Shown: positions 1 through 7,538, counted from the stretch's first letter. The stretch: 23,521 nt of DNA from a bacterium (GCA_021812825.1 JAKAMO010000035.1:1-23521); one strand, 5' to 3'. Program-made: numbers and translations. Notes: a model not told the origin generated them from the sequence alone.

Positions 1-275
1 ACCATCGTGCCGATGTAAAGCGGCTCGTTGAAGAGGTTCTGCGAGGAATGCCCCGTCTGCAGGGACAGCACCATGCCGGTGAAGAAGCTGGTCAGGGCCA
101 CCACGGTCAGCGAGTTCACTCCTATCTTGACCGACTGCTTCACGGTCTCCGAGACCTCGAGCCTGGAGCGGAACAGCCAGAAGACCACGGACTTGAACAT
201 CAGCGCGCCGGCCCCCAGCGCCTCGGCGAGCGCGATCGCCTCGCGTCCTATCTTCTCGGTAACGTAGTGTTTCAT
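1..275 (-). CDS. mlaE: MlaE/YrbE-family ABC transporter permease, N-terminal part (runs off left edge)
   Basis: The minus-strand frame from the ATG at 275 runs open to the window edge, giving 91 codons of a longer protein. It begins MKHYVTEKIGREAIALAEAL and includes VALTSFFTGMVLSLQTG at about residues 58-74, the hallmark first membrane region of MlaE permeases. In that family the permease works with an MlaF ATPase and an MlaD MCE-domain protein to move phospholipids between inner and outer membranes. The ATG overlaps the alr stop codon as ATGA (272-275), so translation is probably coupled to alr. No separate Shine-Dalgarno sequence is needed or obvious. Only about a third of the usual ~250 residues is in the window. 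The family call is confident; whether mlaF and mlaD follow cannot be seen. Confidence 0.82.
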   Translation of the reverse strand, partial: MKHYVTEKIGREAIALAEALGAGALMFKSVVFWLFRSRLEVSETVKQSVKIGVNSLTVVALTSFFTGMVLSLQTGHSSQNLFNEPLYIGTM

Positions 276-1372
276 TCCACGCACACCCGCGGCACCCGGC
301 CCGTCACCAGCGTCACTATCTCGTAGGTGATGGTGCCCGCGATATCGGCCAGCTCGGCCGCGGTTATCTCCTCTCCGCCCTGCCGGCCCAGCAGCACCGC
401 CTCGGAGCCGACCGCGGCGTCCTTCACGCCGGTCACGTCGACCATCGTCATGTCCATAGTGACGTTCCCCAGCACCCTGCAGCGCTTTCCGCCTATCAGC
501 ACGTCGGCCCTGTTGGAGAAGCGCCTGATATAGCCGTCCCCGTAGCCGGCCGGTATAGTGGCTATCTTCATCGCGCGGTCGGCCCTGAACGACTTATTGT
601 AGCTGATGAAGGCCCCCTCGCGCACGTTCTTTATGAAGACCACGCTGGTCTTGAGCTGCATGACCGGCTCGAAGCCCTCCGCCAGCCCGTAGGCGGCGAT
701 GCCGCAGCGCACCATGTCCATGCGGCTGACCGGGTAGCGCAGCGTGGCCGCGGAGTTGGCCGCGTGGAGCATAAGGTCCTTCGCCCCGCGCCGCTCCAGG
801 TCGGAGACGGTCTCGCTGAAGATGGAAAGCTGCTGGCCGGTGTAGTCAGGGTCGGTATCGGCGCTGGAGAGATGGGTGTAAAGTCCCGACACCTCAACGG
901 CCCCGGAGGACGAGAGTTCTTCGTAGATCTTCAACACGGAGGGCCTGCGGGCCCCGATGCGCCCCATGCCGGTCTCGAGCTTTATGTGGCACCCCGCCTT
1001 CCGGCCGAGGCGGCGGGAGGCCTCTATGACCTGGCGCGCCGCGTCGAGGCTGGCGATCGTCACCATCATGCCGGCATTGATGGCTTCCACGAAGCTCTCG
1101 AAAGGGTACAGACTGCCCAGGACCAGCACCGGGCTCCTTACGCCGGCTTCGCGCAGCGCGAGCCCCTCCTCCACACAGGAAACGCCGAAGCCCCAGGCCA
1201 GCTTCTCCCTCTCCGCCAGGCGGGCGAGCGCGACCGCGCCGTGGCCGTAGGCGTTCGCTTTGACGACAAAGAGCAGCCTGGCGGGAGCGGCCGTCCGGCC
1301 GAGTTTTTCCAGATTGCCGCGGACGGCCCCGAGACTGATCTCCGCGCGGGTCGGTCGCAGCATGGGGGGCAT
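272..1372 (-). CDS. alr: Alanine racemase (PLP-dependent)
   Basis: This 366-residue protein interconverts L- and D-alanine in the cytoplasm, supplying D-Ala for peptidoglycan. The PLP-binding lysine is K38 in VVKANAYGHG, and the second catalytic base is probably Y258 in ISYNKSF. The C-terminal beta domain carries TIPAGYGDGY and NVTMDMTMVDVT, both typical of the family. Length is normal (~360-380). The start is either the ATG at 1372 or the in-frame ATG at 1363; neither has a clear Shine-Dalgarno sequence, and the N-terminal LRPTRAEISLGAV fits both. It lies 8 bp after dnaB and overlaps mlaE by 4 bp, so dnaB-alr-mlaE is probably one transcript. Confidence 0.96.
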   Translation of the reverse strand: MPPMLRPTRAEISLGAVRGNLEKLGRTAAPARLLFVVKANAYGHGAVALARLAEREKLAWGFGVSCVEEGLALREAGVRSPVLVLGSLYPFESFVEAINAGMMVTIASLDAARQVIEASRRLGRKAGCHIKLETGMGRIGARRPSVLKIYEELSSSGAVEVSGLYTHLSSADTDPDYTGQQLSIFSETVSDLERRGAKDLMLHAANSAATLRYPVSRMDMVRCGIAAYGLAEGFEPVMQLKTSVVFIKNVREGAFISYNKSFRADRAMKIATIPAGYGDGYIRRFSNRADVLIGGKRCRVLGNVTMDMTMVDVTGVKDAAVGSEAVLLGRQGGEEITAAELADIAGTITYEIVTLVTGRVPRVCVE

Positions 1373-1380
1373 GGCCGGGC

Positions 1381-2766
1381 TCAGAAGACCGTGGACTCCG
1401 GCAGCGGCTCTTCCTCTATAGCCTTAACGGCCGGGTTCTCGAACTTGGTGTACTCGCTGAAGAAGGCCAGGTCGACTATGCCGACCTCGCCGTTGCGGTG
1501 CTTGGCTAGTATCAGCGTGGCCTGGTTCTTCACCGTGGGGTCCTCGCGCTTGTAATACTCGTCGCGGTGTATCATGGCCACCAGGTCGGCGTCCTGCTCT
1601 ATGGAGCCGGAATCGCGCAGATCGGAGAGCATCGGCTTGTTGTCGGTGCGGCCCTTGTCCTCGGTGCGGCGGTTCAGCTGCGCCAGCGCTATGACCGGGA
1701 GCTTCAGGCTGCGCGCCAGGTCCTTCAGCAGGCGGGAGATCTCGGAGACCTCCTGCTGCCGGCTTTCGGTCTTGCCGGCGCCGCGGATAAGCTGCAGGTA
1801 GTCGATGATGACGAGCCCCAGCTCCTTGCCCTCGTTCCTCAGCTGGGTCATCAGCTTGCGCGTGCGGTTGCGGATGTCGAGGATGTTGAGGCCGGGCGTG
1901 TCGTCGATAAAGAGCGGGGACTCGGAGACGGTCTGCGTGACGCGGGTCAACTGAGGCCAGACCGACCTGGACAGCAGGCCTTTGCGCACCGCGCCGATGT
2001 TGGCGCGGGCGGCGCTGCAGATCATGCGCTGCATGATGGAGTGCTTGTCCATCTCCATCGAGAAGATGGCGGTCGGCACCTTCTTCTCGACGCAGGCGTG
2101 GTAGGCGACGTTGAGCGCCAGCGCGGTCTTGCCCATCGAGGGCCTGGCCGCGAGTATTATCAGGTCCGACTTCTGGAAGCCGCCGGTCATGCCGTCGAGC
2201 TTCAGGAAGCCGCTCGGCACGCCGGTCAGAGGCGAGCGCTGCGAGAACAGCTTTTCCATGCGCTCCAGCGTCTGCGCGGCCAGCGAGTCCGCCGAGGCGA
2301 AGCCGTGGTCGGTGTTGGTCTGGGCCACCTGCAGCACCTGCTGCTCCGCGTAGTCGATGATCTTGTCCACCGGCTCGGAGCCCTCCTGGGTCTTCTCCAC
2401 TATCGTGGTGGAGACGCGGATCAGCTCGCGCATCAGGGCCTTCTCCCTGACGATGTTGGCGTAGGCCTGCGTGTGGGCCGACGTGGAGACCTTCTCCATA
2501 AGGTCGGCCAGGTACTTCTGCCCGCCCAGCTCCTCCAGACGATGGGTCTTCTTGAGCTCCTCGGTCAGCGTGACCACGTCCACCGGCATATGGCGTTGGT
2601 GCAGCTCCAGTATGGACTCGTAGATGCGGCGGTGCACGTCGCTGTAAAAATGCTTGGGCTGGAGGATCTCGACTACGCTCTCGAGCACGTCCTTATCTAT
2701 GAGCAGAGCGCCGAGCACGGCCATTTCCGCCTCGGTGGAATGCGGAGGAACCTTGTTATAGCTCAT
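1381..2766 (-). CDS. dnaB: Replicative DNA helicase DnaB
   Basis: This is the hexameric 5'-3' helicase that unwinds DNA at the replication fork. The N-terminal domain begins MSYNKVPPHSTEAEMAVLGA. The RecA-like domain carries Walker A RPSMGKTA (lysine about residue 213), Walker B LVIIDYLQLI, and the late motifs QLNRRTE and SDLRDSGSIEQDAD. I chose the ATG at 2766, giving 461 residues. The frame remains open to 2835, but that extension (MARRVVFPAASPRG...) does not resemble DnaB and lies inside the terminator hairpin at 2815-2863. The gene follows rplI, the common rpsF-ssb-rpsR-rplI-dnaB order. Because of the terminator, dnaB must use readthrough or a promoter in the short 2767-2814 gap; I could not identify one there. 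Confidence 0.97.
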   Translation of the reverse strand: MSYNKVPPHSTEAEMAVLGALLIDKDVLESVVEILQPKHFYSDVHRRIYESILELHQRHMPVDVVTLTEELKKTHRLEELGGQKYLADLMEKVSTSAHTQAYANIVREKALMRELIRVSTTIVEKTQEGSEPVDKIIDYAEQQVLQVAQTNTDHGFASADSLAAQTLERMEKLFSQRSPLTGVPSGFLKLDGMTGGFQKSDLIILAARPSMGKTALALNVAYHACVEKKVPTAIFSMEMDKHSIMQRMICSAARANIGAVRKGLLSRSVWPQLTRVTQTVSESPLFIDDTPGLNILDIRNRTRKLMTQLRNEGKELGLVIIDYLQLIRGAGKTESRQQEVSEISRLLKDLARSLKLPVIALAQLNRRTEDKGRTDNKPMLSDLRDSGSIEQDADLVAMIHRDEYYKREDPTVKNQATLILAKHRNGEVGIVDLAFFSEYTKFENPAVKAIEEEPLPESTVF

Positions 2767-2814
2767 GATGGTGGACCCCGTCTGGATCTGGCGCCCCCGG
2801 GGGGACGCCGCCGG

Positions 2815-2863
2815 AAAAACGACCCGCCGAGCCAACGCAGACTGAGTGCGGGGGCCCGGCGGG
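2815..2863 (-). terminator. Rho-independent terminator after rplI
   Basis: Read leftwards, an 11-bp GC stem pairs 2853-2863 with 2823-2833, with a single G-U pair. A smaller CGCA/TGCG stem sits inside the loop. A U-run follows, encoded by the five A at 2815-2819. It lies 10 bp past the rplI stop and before the dnaB ATG at 2766, so it should end or attenuate the ribosomal-protein transcript. Confidence 0.8.
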
Positions 2864-2872
2864 TTGCGTTGC

Positions 2873-3322
2873 TTACTTGCTCTGGGCTGAGACCGCTACC
2901 TTGATCTTGGCGGCGATATGCGGCTTAAGGGCTATCTCCACCTCGAAGGTCCCGACGGCCTTTATCGAGGCCGGCAGGCGTATCATGTCCTTGTGTATCT
3001 CGATGTCGGCGGCGGCCAGGTTCTTGATGATGTCGCTCTTGGCCACGGAACCGAACATCACGCCCTCTTCGGAAACGGGGCGCGAGAAGGAGAGCGTTAT
3101 CGAGCCGAGGCGCTTGGCCAGCTCGTTCAGCGCGGCGTCCTCGGCCGCGACGCGCTTGGCGCGCTTCTCGGCGGAGTTCTTCCAGGCGCGCAGCGCGCCG
3201 GGAGTGGCGGTCTCCGCGAGGCCGCGGGGCATCAGGAAGTTGCGGGCGTAGCCGTCCTTCACGTTCTTGATCTCGCCGGACCGGCCGACCTTGTACACGT
3301 CTTTCTTGAGTATCACTTTCAT
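2873..3322 (-). CDS. rplI: 50S ribosomal protein L9
   Basis: This 149-residue protein of the large ribosomal subunit starts [20 protein letters not shown], the conserved rRNA-binding N-domain. The signature [15 protein letters not shown] follows at about residues 22-36. A charged connecting helix (about 45-75) leads into the C-terminal domain, which contains FGSVAKSDI. Length matches the family (~148). The ATG at 3322 is preceded by GGAG about 7 nt upstream. It follows rpsR by 12 bp and precedes the strong terminator at 2815-2863, making it the last gene of the rpsF operon. Confidence 0.98.
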   Translation of the reverse strand: MKVILKKDVYKVGRSGEIKNVKDGYARNFLMPRGLAETATPGALRAWKNSAEKRAKRVAAEDAALNELAKRLGSITLSFSRPVSEEGVMFGSVAKSDIIKNLAAADIEIHKDMIRLPASIKAVGTFEVEIALKPHIAAKIKVAVSAQSK

Positions 3323-3334
3323 GATTTCGCTCCG

Positions 3335-3640
3335 TTAGCCGTTGTAGGGCATGATGGACAGGTTGCGGTTGATCTTGACCGCCCTCATGATCTGGCGCTG
3401 GTGCCTGGCGCACGCGCCGGTGATGCGGCGGGAAAGTATCTTGCCGGTGTCGGTGCAGAAGCTCTTCACTATCTGGGTCTGCTTGTAGTCCACCAGCTCG
3501 ATCTTCTCGGCGCACAGCCTGCACACCTTGCGGCGCGGCGCGAACCTGCGGCCGCCGGGGCGGCGCGGGCCGGCATAGGGCCTCGGGGCGGCGGCGGGCG
3601 CGGCCTCGGCCGGCTTCGGGGTGGTTTCTTTGTTCTCCAT
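3335..3640 (-). CDS. rpsR: 30S ribosomal protein S18 (zinc-ligand form)
   Basis: This small-subunit protein pairs with S6 on the central domain of 16S rRNA. The conserved core lies at about residues 36-101, including VDYKQTQIVKSF and KILSRRITGACARHQRQIMRAVK. Cysteines C40 and C43 (KVCRLC), C62 and C77, plus H80, suggest a zinc-binding (C+) variant. The first ~35 residues form an Ala/Pro/Arg-rich extension, probably disordered, which makes it longer (101 residues) than the usual 75-90. The ATG at 3640 is preceded by AGGAG with 7-nt spacing. A 95-bp gap with a possible folded RNA (3682-3729) separates it from ssb. Confidence 0.97.
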   Translation of the reverse strand: MENKETTPKPAEAAPAAAPRPYAGPRRPGGRRFAPRRKVCRLCAEKIELVDYKQTQIVKSFCTDTGKILSRRITGACARHQRQIMRAVKINRNLSIMPYNG

Positions 3641-3681
3641 AATTCGCTCCTAGTATCTATTCCTGTTGGATCGTATCCGGC

Positions 3682-3729
3682 AAAGCCTTCTTGCGCCCGG
3701 CGCCTGCCGGGCTGGCCGTTCCGGGCTTT
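3682..3729 (-). promoter_or_regulatory. Two-tier stem-loop in the ssb-rpsR spacer (candidate RNA regulatory element)
   Basis: In the minus-strand transcript, AAAGCC (3729-3724) can pair with GGCTTT (3687-3682). This encloses a perfect 7-bp hairpin, GCCCGGC/GCCGGGC, with an AGGC loop (3712-3706 with 3701-3695). The two helices are separated by an internal loop of about 11 nt on one side and 7 on the other. No U-run follows, so it is not a typical terminator. It lies 42 nt before rpsR. A binding site for S6:S18 or an RNA-processing site is possible, but this is inference. Confidence 0.45.
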
Positions 3730-3735
3730 AAAGGG

Positions 3736-4185
3736 TTAGAACGGGACTTCCTCTATGCCGGACGAGTCGCCCTTGGGCTCCGCGTCCGCCTGTATCTCTT
3801 CCGCCGCCTCTTTAGAGCCGCCCTCTCCCGCCTCGGCGGCCCCGAAGGTCATCAGCTGCACGCGGCGGGCCGTGATCTTCAGCTCCTTGCGCTTCTGGCC
3901 GGCCTTGTCGGTGTACTCGGACGCCGTCAGGCGGCCCTCCACCAGCACCGGGCTGCCCTTGCGCATCTTCTCCTTGCAGCGCTCCGCGGCCGGGCCCCAG
4001 ACGGTGACCGGCACGAAAGTAGTGTCGTCCTTCCATTCGCCGGAGGCCTGGTCCTGGTAGCGGCGGTTCACCGCCACCGACAGGGACACGACGCCCTGCT
4101 GCTTCTGGGTGAAGCGCAGCTCGGGGTCGCGCGTGAGGCGCCCCGCTATCATGACCTGGTTAAGTTCCGGTACGCGTATGTCCAT
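3736..4185 (-). CDS. ssb: Single-stranded DNA-binding protein
   Basis: This 149-residue SSB coats single-stranded DNA in replication, recombination and repair. The OB-fold covers about residues 5-110, with NQVMIAGRLTRDPELRFT, VSLSVAVNRRYQD and VLVEGRLTASEY. It is followed by an acidic, Gly/Glu-rich linker and the conserved partner-binding tail GIEEVPF, equivalent to the DDDIPF tip that recruits repair and replication proteins. It starts 12 bp after the rpsF stop with no clear Shine-Dalgarno sequence, so it may depend on translation of rpsF. The placement between rpsF and rpsR is the classic arrangement. Confidence 0.97.
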   Translation of the reverse strand: MDIRVPELNQVMIAGRLTRDPELRFTQKQQGVVSLSVAVNRRYQDQASGEWKDDTTFVPVTVWGPAAERCKEKMRKGSPVLVEGRLTASEYTDKAGQKRKELKITARRVQLMTFGAAEAGEGGSKEAAEEIQADAEPKGDSSGIEEVPF

Positions 4186-4197
4186 GTCGGGCTGAGC

Positions 4198-4503
4198 TCA
4201 GGCCTTCTTCACGGGCTCCGCGGACGCCTTCATCATCATGGCGCGCAGCACGGTCTCCTGCAGCTTCAGGCCGTGGTTGATGGCCTTCACGCTCTCCGGA
4301 GAGGCCTTCACCTTCATGTAGACGTAATAGCCGTCGCGGTTCTTGCCGACAGCATGCGCGAATTTCTTGCGGCCGATGCGGTCCTCGGAGAGGACCTCGC
4401 CCTTCTCGTCGGTCAGGGTCTTCTTGGCCTTCTCGATCGCTTCCCCTACTTCGGCGTCCGTAAGCTGGGGGTTGATTATCAGCATTAACTCATAGGTATT
4501 CAT
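4198..4503 (-). CDS. rpsF: 30S ribosomal protein S6
   Basis: This 101-residue small-subunit protein binds S18. It starts MNTYELMLIINPQLTDAEV, the canonical S6 beginning, so the ATG at 4503 is reliable. KKFAHAVGKNRDGYYVYMKVKA is the conserved central region. The C-terminus is a short Lys/Ala tail. It is the first gene of the rpsF-ssb-rpsR-rplI operon. The region before the ATG (ACCTACT) has no Shine-Dalgarno sequence. A -10 box ends only 9 bp upstream, so the predicted mRNA has a leader of only a few nucleotides. Confidence 0.97.
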   Translation of the reverse strand: MNTYELMLIINPQLTDAEVGEAIEKAKKTLTDEKGEVLSEDRIGRKKFAHAVGKNRDGYYVYMKVKASPESVKAINHGLKLQETVLRAMMMKASAEPVKKA

Positions 4504-4512
4504 AGTAGGTTA

Positions 4513-4541
4513 ATGATAGCAAATGCGGGGATGGTTTACAA
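4513..4541 (-). promoter_or_regulatory. Promoter of the rpsF operon (near-leaderless)
   Basis: On the minus strand, -35 TTGTAA (4536-4541) and -10 TATCAT (4513-4518) are separated by exactly 17 bp. The expected start of transcription is near 4506, about 3 nt before the rpsF ATG at 4503. This leaves no room for a Shine-Dalgarno sequence or a classic S6:S18 leader. Confidence 0.65.
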
Positions 4542-4561
4542 GACGGCCCCCCGGGGAGCGT

Positions 4562-5353
4562 CTACCGGCCCGGGGAACGCCGGCCGGCGGCGCGCGGGGC
4601 GCAGATGACTATCTGCTTCCCCGAGGCGGCGGTGAACGGGGCGCGGGAGAAGTCGCCGTAGCGGCCCAGCACCCTGAAGCCGTTGTAATGCACCAGCGCC
4701 AGCAGCTCCTCCGGGAAGAAACAGCGGAGATTCAAGGATTTTTTAACCGTATGACCGTCTTTTTCGCGCCGGTAATGCCAGACTATCCTGGAGACCTGGG
4801 CGGCCTTGTCGTAGCTGTACTGCTCGTTCACCAGCATCTTGCCGGTACCGGCCGGGTCGTCATAATAGGCCACCGGCAGCAGCTCCTCCGGGTCCCTGGA
4901 AAGGTAGCGGGGATCGGGGCTGAAGACGTCGAAAATGAAGCGGCCGCCCGGGGCCAGCGCCTTCCGCACCGAGGAAAAGAGACCCGCCAGGTCCTCCCTG
5001 CGCCCCAGGTGCTGCATGGAGTTGAAGGCCATGAAGACCAGCTTGAACCTGCGGCCGAAAGCGAATTTCCTCGCGTCGCCCCTGACAAGCGGCAGGTCCA
5101 GCCCGGCCTCTTTCGCCTTGGCCTTCGCGCGGGCCAGCATAGGCCCGGAGAAGTCCAGGCCGGTCATGTCCACGCCCGCTTTTTTCAGCGGCAGGGAGAG
5201 CCTGCCCGTGCCGCAGGCGAGCTCCAGCACCGGGCCGCGCGCCTTGCGGGCCTCGGCCAGGTAGAAGGGGAGGTCGTCCTCGTACGGCGTGTTGAAGGCG
5301 TCGTACTGCCCGCCGTCCCAGTACACCTCGGAGCCGTCGGCTATCCTGCTCAT
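4562..5353 (-). CDS. Class I SAM-dependent methyltransferase, substrate unknown
   Basis: This predicted cytoplasmic methyltransferase has about 263 residues. Motif I, VLELACGTGRLSLPL, lies near residues 42-56 and binds S-adenosylmethionine. It is followed by the acidic-loop region MTGLDFSGPMLARAK, GDARKF, the motif IV-like VFMAFNSMQHL, and ALAPGGRFIFDVFSPDP. The C-terminal half has beta-rich segments typical of Methyltransf_25-type proteins. Substrate cannot be inferred. The frame also has an ATG at 5359. I prefer 5353 because a TAGAAT box at 5360-5365 puts the transcription start at 5353, and MSRIADGSEVYWD is a sensible N-terminus. It is divergent from the TMTC-like gene, with about 59 bp between starts. 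Confidence 0.85.
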   Translation of the reverse strand: MSRIADGSEVYWDGGQYDAFNTPYEDDLPFYLAEARKARGPVLELACGTGRLSLPLKKAGVDMTGLDFSGPMLARAKAKAKEAGLDLPLVRGDARKFAFGRRFKLVFMAFNSMQHLGRREDLAGLFSSVRKALAPGGRFIFDVFSPDPRYLSRDPEELLPVAYYDDPAGTGKMLVNEQYSYDKAAQVSRIVWHYRREKDGHTVKKSLNLRCFFPEELLALVHYNGFRVLGRYGDFSRAPFTAASGKQIVICAPRAAGRRSPGR

Positions 5354-5359
5354 GCACAT

Positions 5360-5365
5360 ATTCTA
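5360..5365 (-). promoter_or_regulatory. -10 element for the methyltransferase gene (predicted leaderless)
   Basis: TAGAAT on the minus strand lies 6 bp before the ATG at 5353, with predicted transcription start at the ATG itself. There is no recognisable -35 and no Shine-Dalgarno sequence. The in-frame ATG at 5359 would fall upstream of the transcription start. Confidence 0.45.
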
Positions 5366-5397
5366 TCTTTTTCCGGGGCGGTCCCGCCCGGAGTACT

Positions 5398-5406
5398 TGC
5401 TATAAT
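5398..5406 (+). promoter_or_regulatory. Extended -10 promoter for the TMTC-like gene (predicted leaderless)
   Basis: TGC followed by a perfect TATAAT (5401-5406) forms an extended -10 element. The predicted transcription start, 7 bp past the box, coincides with the GTG start codon at 5413. The -35 region (around 5378-5383) is GC-rich and unrecognisable. CTCCTC between box and start is not a Shine-Dalgarno sequence. Confidence 0.6.
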
Positions 5407-5412
5407 CTCCTC

Positions 5413-7128
5413 GTGCTGAAGGACTCCGACAAAAGGCTGCCGGCGGCGGCGGGCATACTGCTCGCGGCGCTGCTGGCCTTCGGCCTGACGCTGCGGGTGG
5501 GCTTCCTGTGGGACGACCACCGCATGATAGAGAGCAACCCGCATATCTCGATGAGCGCCGCCAACCTGGTCCGCGCTTTCAGGGGAGACCCGTTCGACCA
5601 GGGGCTCAACTACTACAGGCCGCTGCAGACGGTCAGCAACATGGCCGACTTCTCCCTGTGGGGCCTGAGGCCGTTCGGGTATCATCTCACCAATTTCGCC
5701 TTCCACGCAGCGGCGGCGCTGCTGTTCTTCCTCCTGGCGCTGGAGCTGGGTTTCGGCAGGGACGCCTCCTTCTGGGCGGCGGTACTGCTGGCGGCGCACC
5801 CGGCGGCCGTAGAGCAGATGCTGGTGATAGCCGGGCGCGCGGAGCTGGCCTCCGGCGCGTGCGTCGCCGCGTCGCTGCTGCTGTTCCTGCGCGGCCGCGC
5901 CGCCTGGTCCTTCCTGCTGTTCCTGGCCGCCTGCGGCTTCAAGGAGAACGGCGTGATAACCCCGACGCTGGCAGCCCTCTGCCTTTGGTACCTGCGCCGC
6001 CCCCGCTCCGAGTACCGCAAGCTGCTCCCTTTCCTGGCCTTCGTCCCGGTCTACCTGCTGCTGCGCCACGGAGCGCTGGGCATGGGGCTGTTCTCGCGCG
6101 GCGCGGGGCCGGTAGCGGCCGGACTGTTCCTTAAGGTGCCGCAGGCCGTGCTGGTCTATCTGAAGGAGGCCGCGCTGCCCTTCGACATGCACTCGCACCG
6201 GATGCAGCCGCAGCTGGCCGTCCTTAATTGGACGGCGCTGCCGGCGCTGGCGGCCGCGGCGGCGCTTATCTGGAGGAAGGGCGGCCGCGGCGCCGCCTTC
6301 TGCGCCGGCTGGTACCTGCTGAACCTGGCCCCGAAGTTCCCGCTGCTGGCGGCCAACGACCTGATGCTCGACCACTGGGCCTACCTTTCCAACGCCGGGC
6401 TGTTCCTCTGGGTTTCGGACAAGCTGGCGGGCAAAACGGCGGGCAGGCGCGCGCTGGCCGCCGCGGCGGCGGTATTCGTTCTGGCCTCGGCGCTCAACAT
6501 CCCGAAGCGCGACACCGACCTGAAGATCTACGAGCACGCGGCGCTGAGCTCGGCGTCCAAGCCGATGCTCTACAACCTGGCGCGGGAGTATTATCTGCGC
6601 GGGCGCTTCCGGAAAAGCAGGCTGCTGCTGGAGCGCATAGCCGCGGAAGCGCCGGATGAGCCGTCCTACCTCGACGGGCTGGCGCTGGCGCGCTGGAAGG
6701 ACGGCGACGCGCCCGGAGCGCTAAAGGCGCTGGACGCCGCGCTGGCGCTGAAGCCCGGAGACACGGAAACCCTCTTCAACCGCTACACCGTTCTCCGGGG
6801 TTCCGGCATGGACAAGGAAGCCGCCGCCGCGCTGATGGACCTTCTCAGGCTGCACCCGGACTACGCGCCGGCGCTGCTGGTGCTGGCCCGGTCCGAGGCC
6901 GCGGTCGGACGCGCGGCGGAGGCCGAAGGCCTGTACCGCCGCGTGCTCGCGGCCGACCCTGCCGACACCGAGGCCCTTAACGATTACGGCATACTGCTGG
7001 CCCGCCGGGGAGATATCGACGGAGCTGAAAGGCTCTTCAGGAAAGCGCTCGGCATAGCCCCCGGCATGCGTAGCGCGGCGGACAACCTGGCGAGGGCCGA
7101 GGAAATAAAAAAAGGCCGGTCGCGCTGA
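5413..7128 (+). CDS. TMTC-like GT-C membrane protein with C-terminal TPR repeats
   Basis: This 571-residue polytopic membrane protein resembles the TMTC / bacterial Pmt-like GT-C glycosyltransferases. After the first membrane helix (about 11-30) comes WDDHR (33-37), where GT-C enzymes place their catalytic aspartate. NYYRPL, LWGLRPFGYHLTNFAFH (83-99), AHPAAVEQMLVIAGRAEL (128-145) and the later FKENGVITP match TMTC landmarks. About nine further hydrophobic segments follow, to about residue 365. The last ~185 residues (PMLYNLAREYYLRG onward) form about five TPR repeats, expected outside the membrane. Transfer of a lipid-linked sugar to protein is the family inference; donor and target are unknown. 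The start is GTG at 5413, required for the first helix. Its stop codon lies in the terminator of the converging operon. Confidence 0.82.
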   Translation: MLKDSDKRLPAAAGILLAALLAFGLTLRVGFLWDDHRMIESNPHISMSAANLVRAFRGDPFDQGLNYYRPLQTVSNMADFSLWGLRPFGYHLTNFAFHAAAALLFFLLALELGFGRDASFWAAVLLAAHPAAVEQMLVIAGRAELASGACVAASLLLFLRGRAAWSFLLFLAACGFKENGVITPTLAALCLWYLRRPRSEYRKLLPFLAFVPVYLLLRHGALGMGLFSRGAGPVAAGLFLKVPQAVLVYLKEAALPFDMHSHRMQPQLAVLNWTALPALAAAAALIWRKGGRGAAFCAGWYLLNLAPKFPLLAANDLMLDHWAYLSNAGLFLWVSDKLAGKTAGRRALAAAAAVFVLASALNIPKRDTDLKIYEHAALSSASKPMLYNLAREYYLRGRFRKSRLLLERIAAEAPDEPSYLDGLALARWKDGDAPGALKALDAALALKPGDTETLFNRYTVLRGSGMDKEAAAALMDLLRLHPDYAPALLVLARSEAAVGRAAEAEGLYRRVLAADPADTEALNDYGILLARRGDIDGAERLFRKALGIAPGMRSAADNLARAEEIKKGRSR

Positions 7129-7134
7129 CCGGCC
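7107..7134 (-). terminator. Rho-independent terminator of the 7155-9042 operon
   Basis: Read leftwards, GGCCGGTC (7134-7127) pairs with GACCGGCC (7121-7114) around a 5-nt loop. A run of seven U follows, encoded by the A at 7107-7113. The rightward direction has no U-run, so it serves the leftward operon. The TMTC-like stop codon (7126-7128) sits inside it. Confidence 0.85.
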
Positions 7135-7154
7135 ATGGGACGCTTTCGCGAGAC

Positions 7155-7538
7155 CTATTTCCCGAGCCCCGCCTTGAAAGCCCGCACCTCGCCCAGTATT
7201 ATCAGCTCCCTGTCGCCGAAAGCCTTCAGCGCTTCCTTATATTCCGGCTTGTTCATCTGCCTGACCAGCGCGGCGTAGACAGAGGCCGCCTCGGACGCCC
7301 TGGCCGCGCGCGCCCGCAGCGAGGCCTCCAGCGACCTGGAAGGCTCTATGCGGCGCTGCCGGAAGCCGGTGCCCTCCTTGAAGATGCGCCCCAGCTCCGG
7401 CAGCCTCTCCCGTTTCTCGTCCGCCAGCTTGCCGTAGAAGGCGGCCGCCGCCGGGAAGGCCTCGCCGTCGGTCTCGCAGGCGGAGATGTCCTCCATCTCG
7501 CCGCAGATAGCCGACCGCACCAGTTCTTTGAAAGTCAT
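7155..7538 (-). CDS. Small ferritin/rubrerythrin-like helical protein, metal site degenerate
   Basis: This 127-residue, almost entirely helical protein starts MTFKELVRSAICGEMEDISA. LVRSAICGEME and AFYGKLADEKRERLPELGRIF recall the first half of a rubrerythrin-type four-helix bundle. There, GE and EExxH residues bind two irons; here ExxR replaces ExxH, so the metal site is at best partial. The second half (EASLRARAARASEAASVYAALVRQ..., then DRELIILGEVRAF) could supply the other two helices. It overlaps the YhcH-family gene by 4 bp (ATGA at 7535-7538) and is the last gene before the terminator. The gene is well supported; the function is a weak structural guess. Confidence 0.7.
   Translation of the reverse strand: MTFKELVRSAICGEMEDISACETDGEAFPAAAAFYGKLADEKRERLPELGRIFKEGTGFRQRRIEPSRSLEASLRARAARASEAASVYAALVRQMNKPEYKEALKAFGDRELIILGEVRAFKAGLGK

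Noticed and set aside
1567..2904. Long plus-strand open frame of about 445 codons opposite dnaB
   Set aside because: It is antisense to a certain dnaB, has the Leu/Gly/Arg-rich composition typical of GC-rich shadow frames, and matches no family.
4542..4562. GC-rich imperfect hairpin after the methyltransferase stop
   Set aside because: No U-run follows and it abuts the rpsF -35, so I do not call it a terminator.
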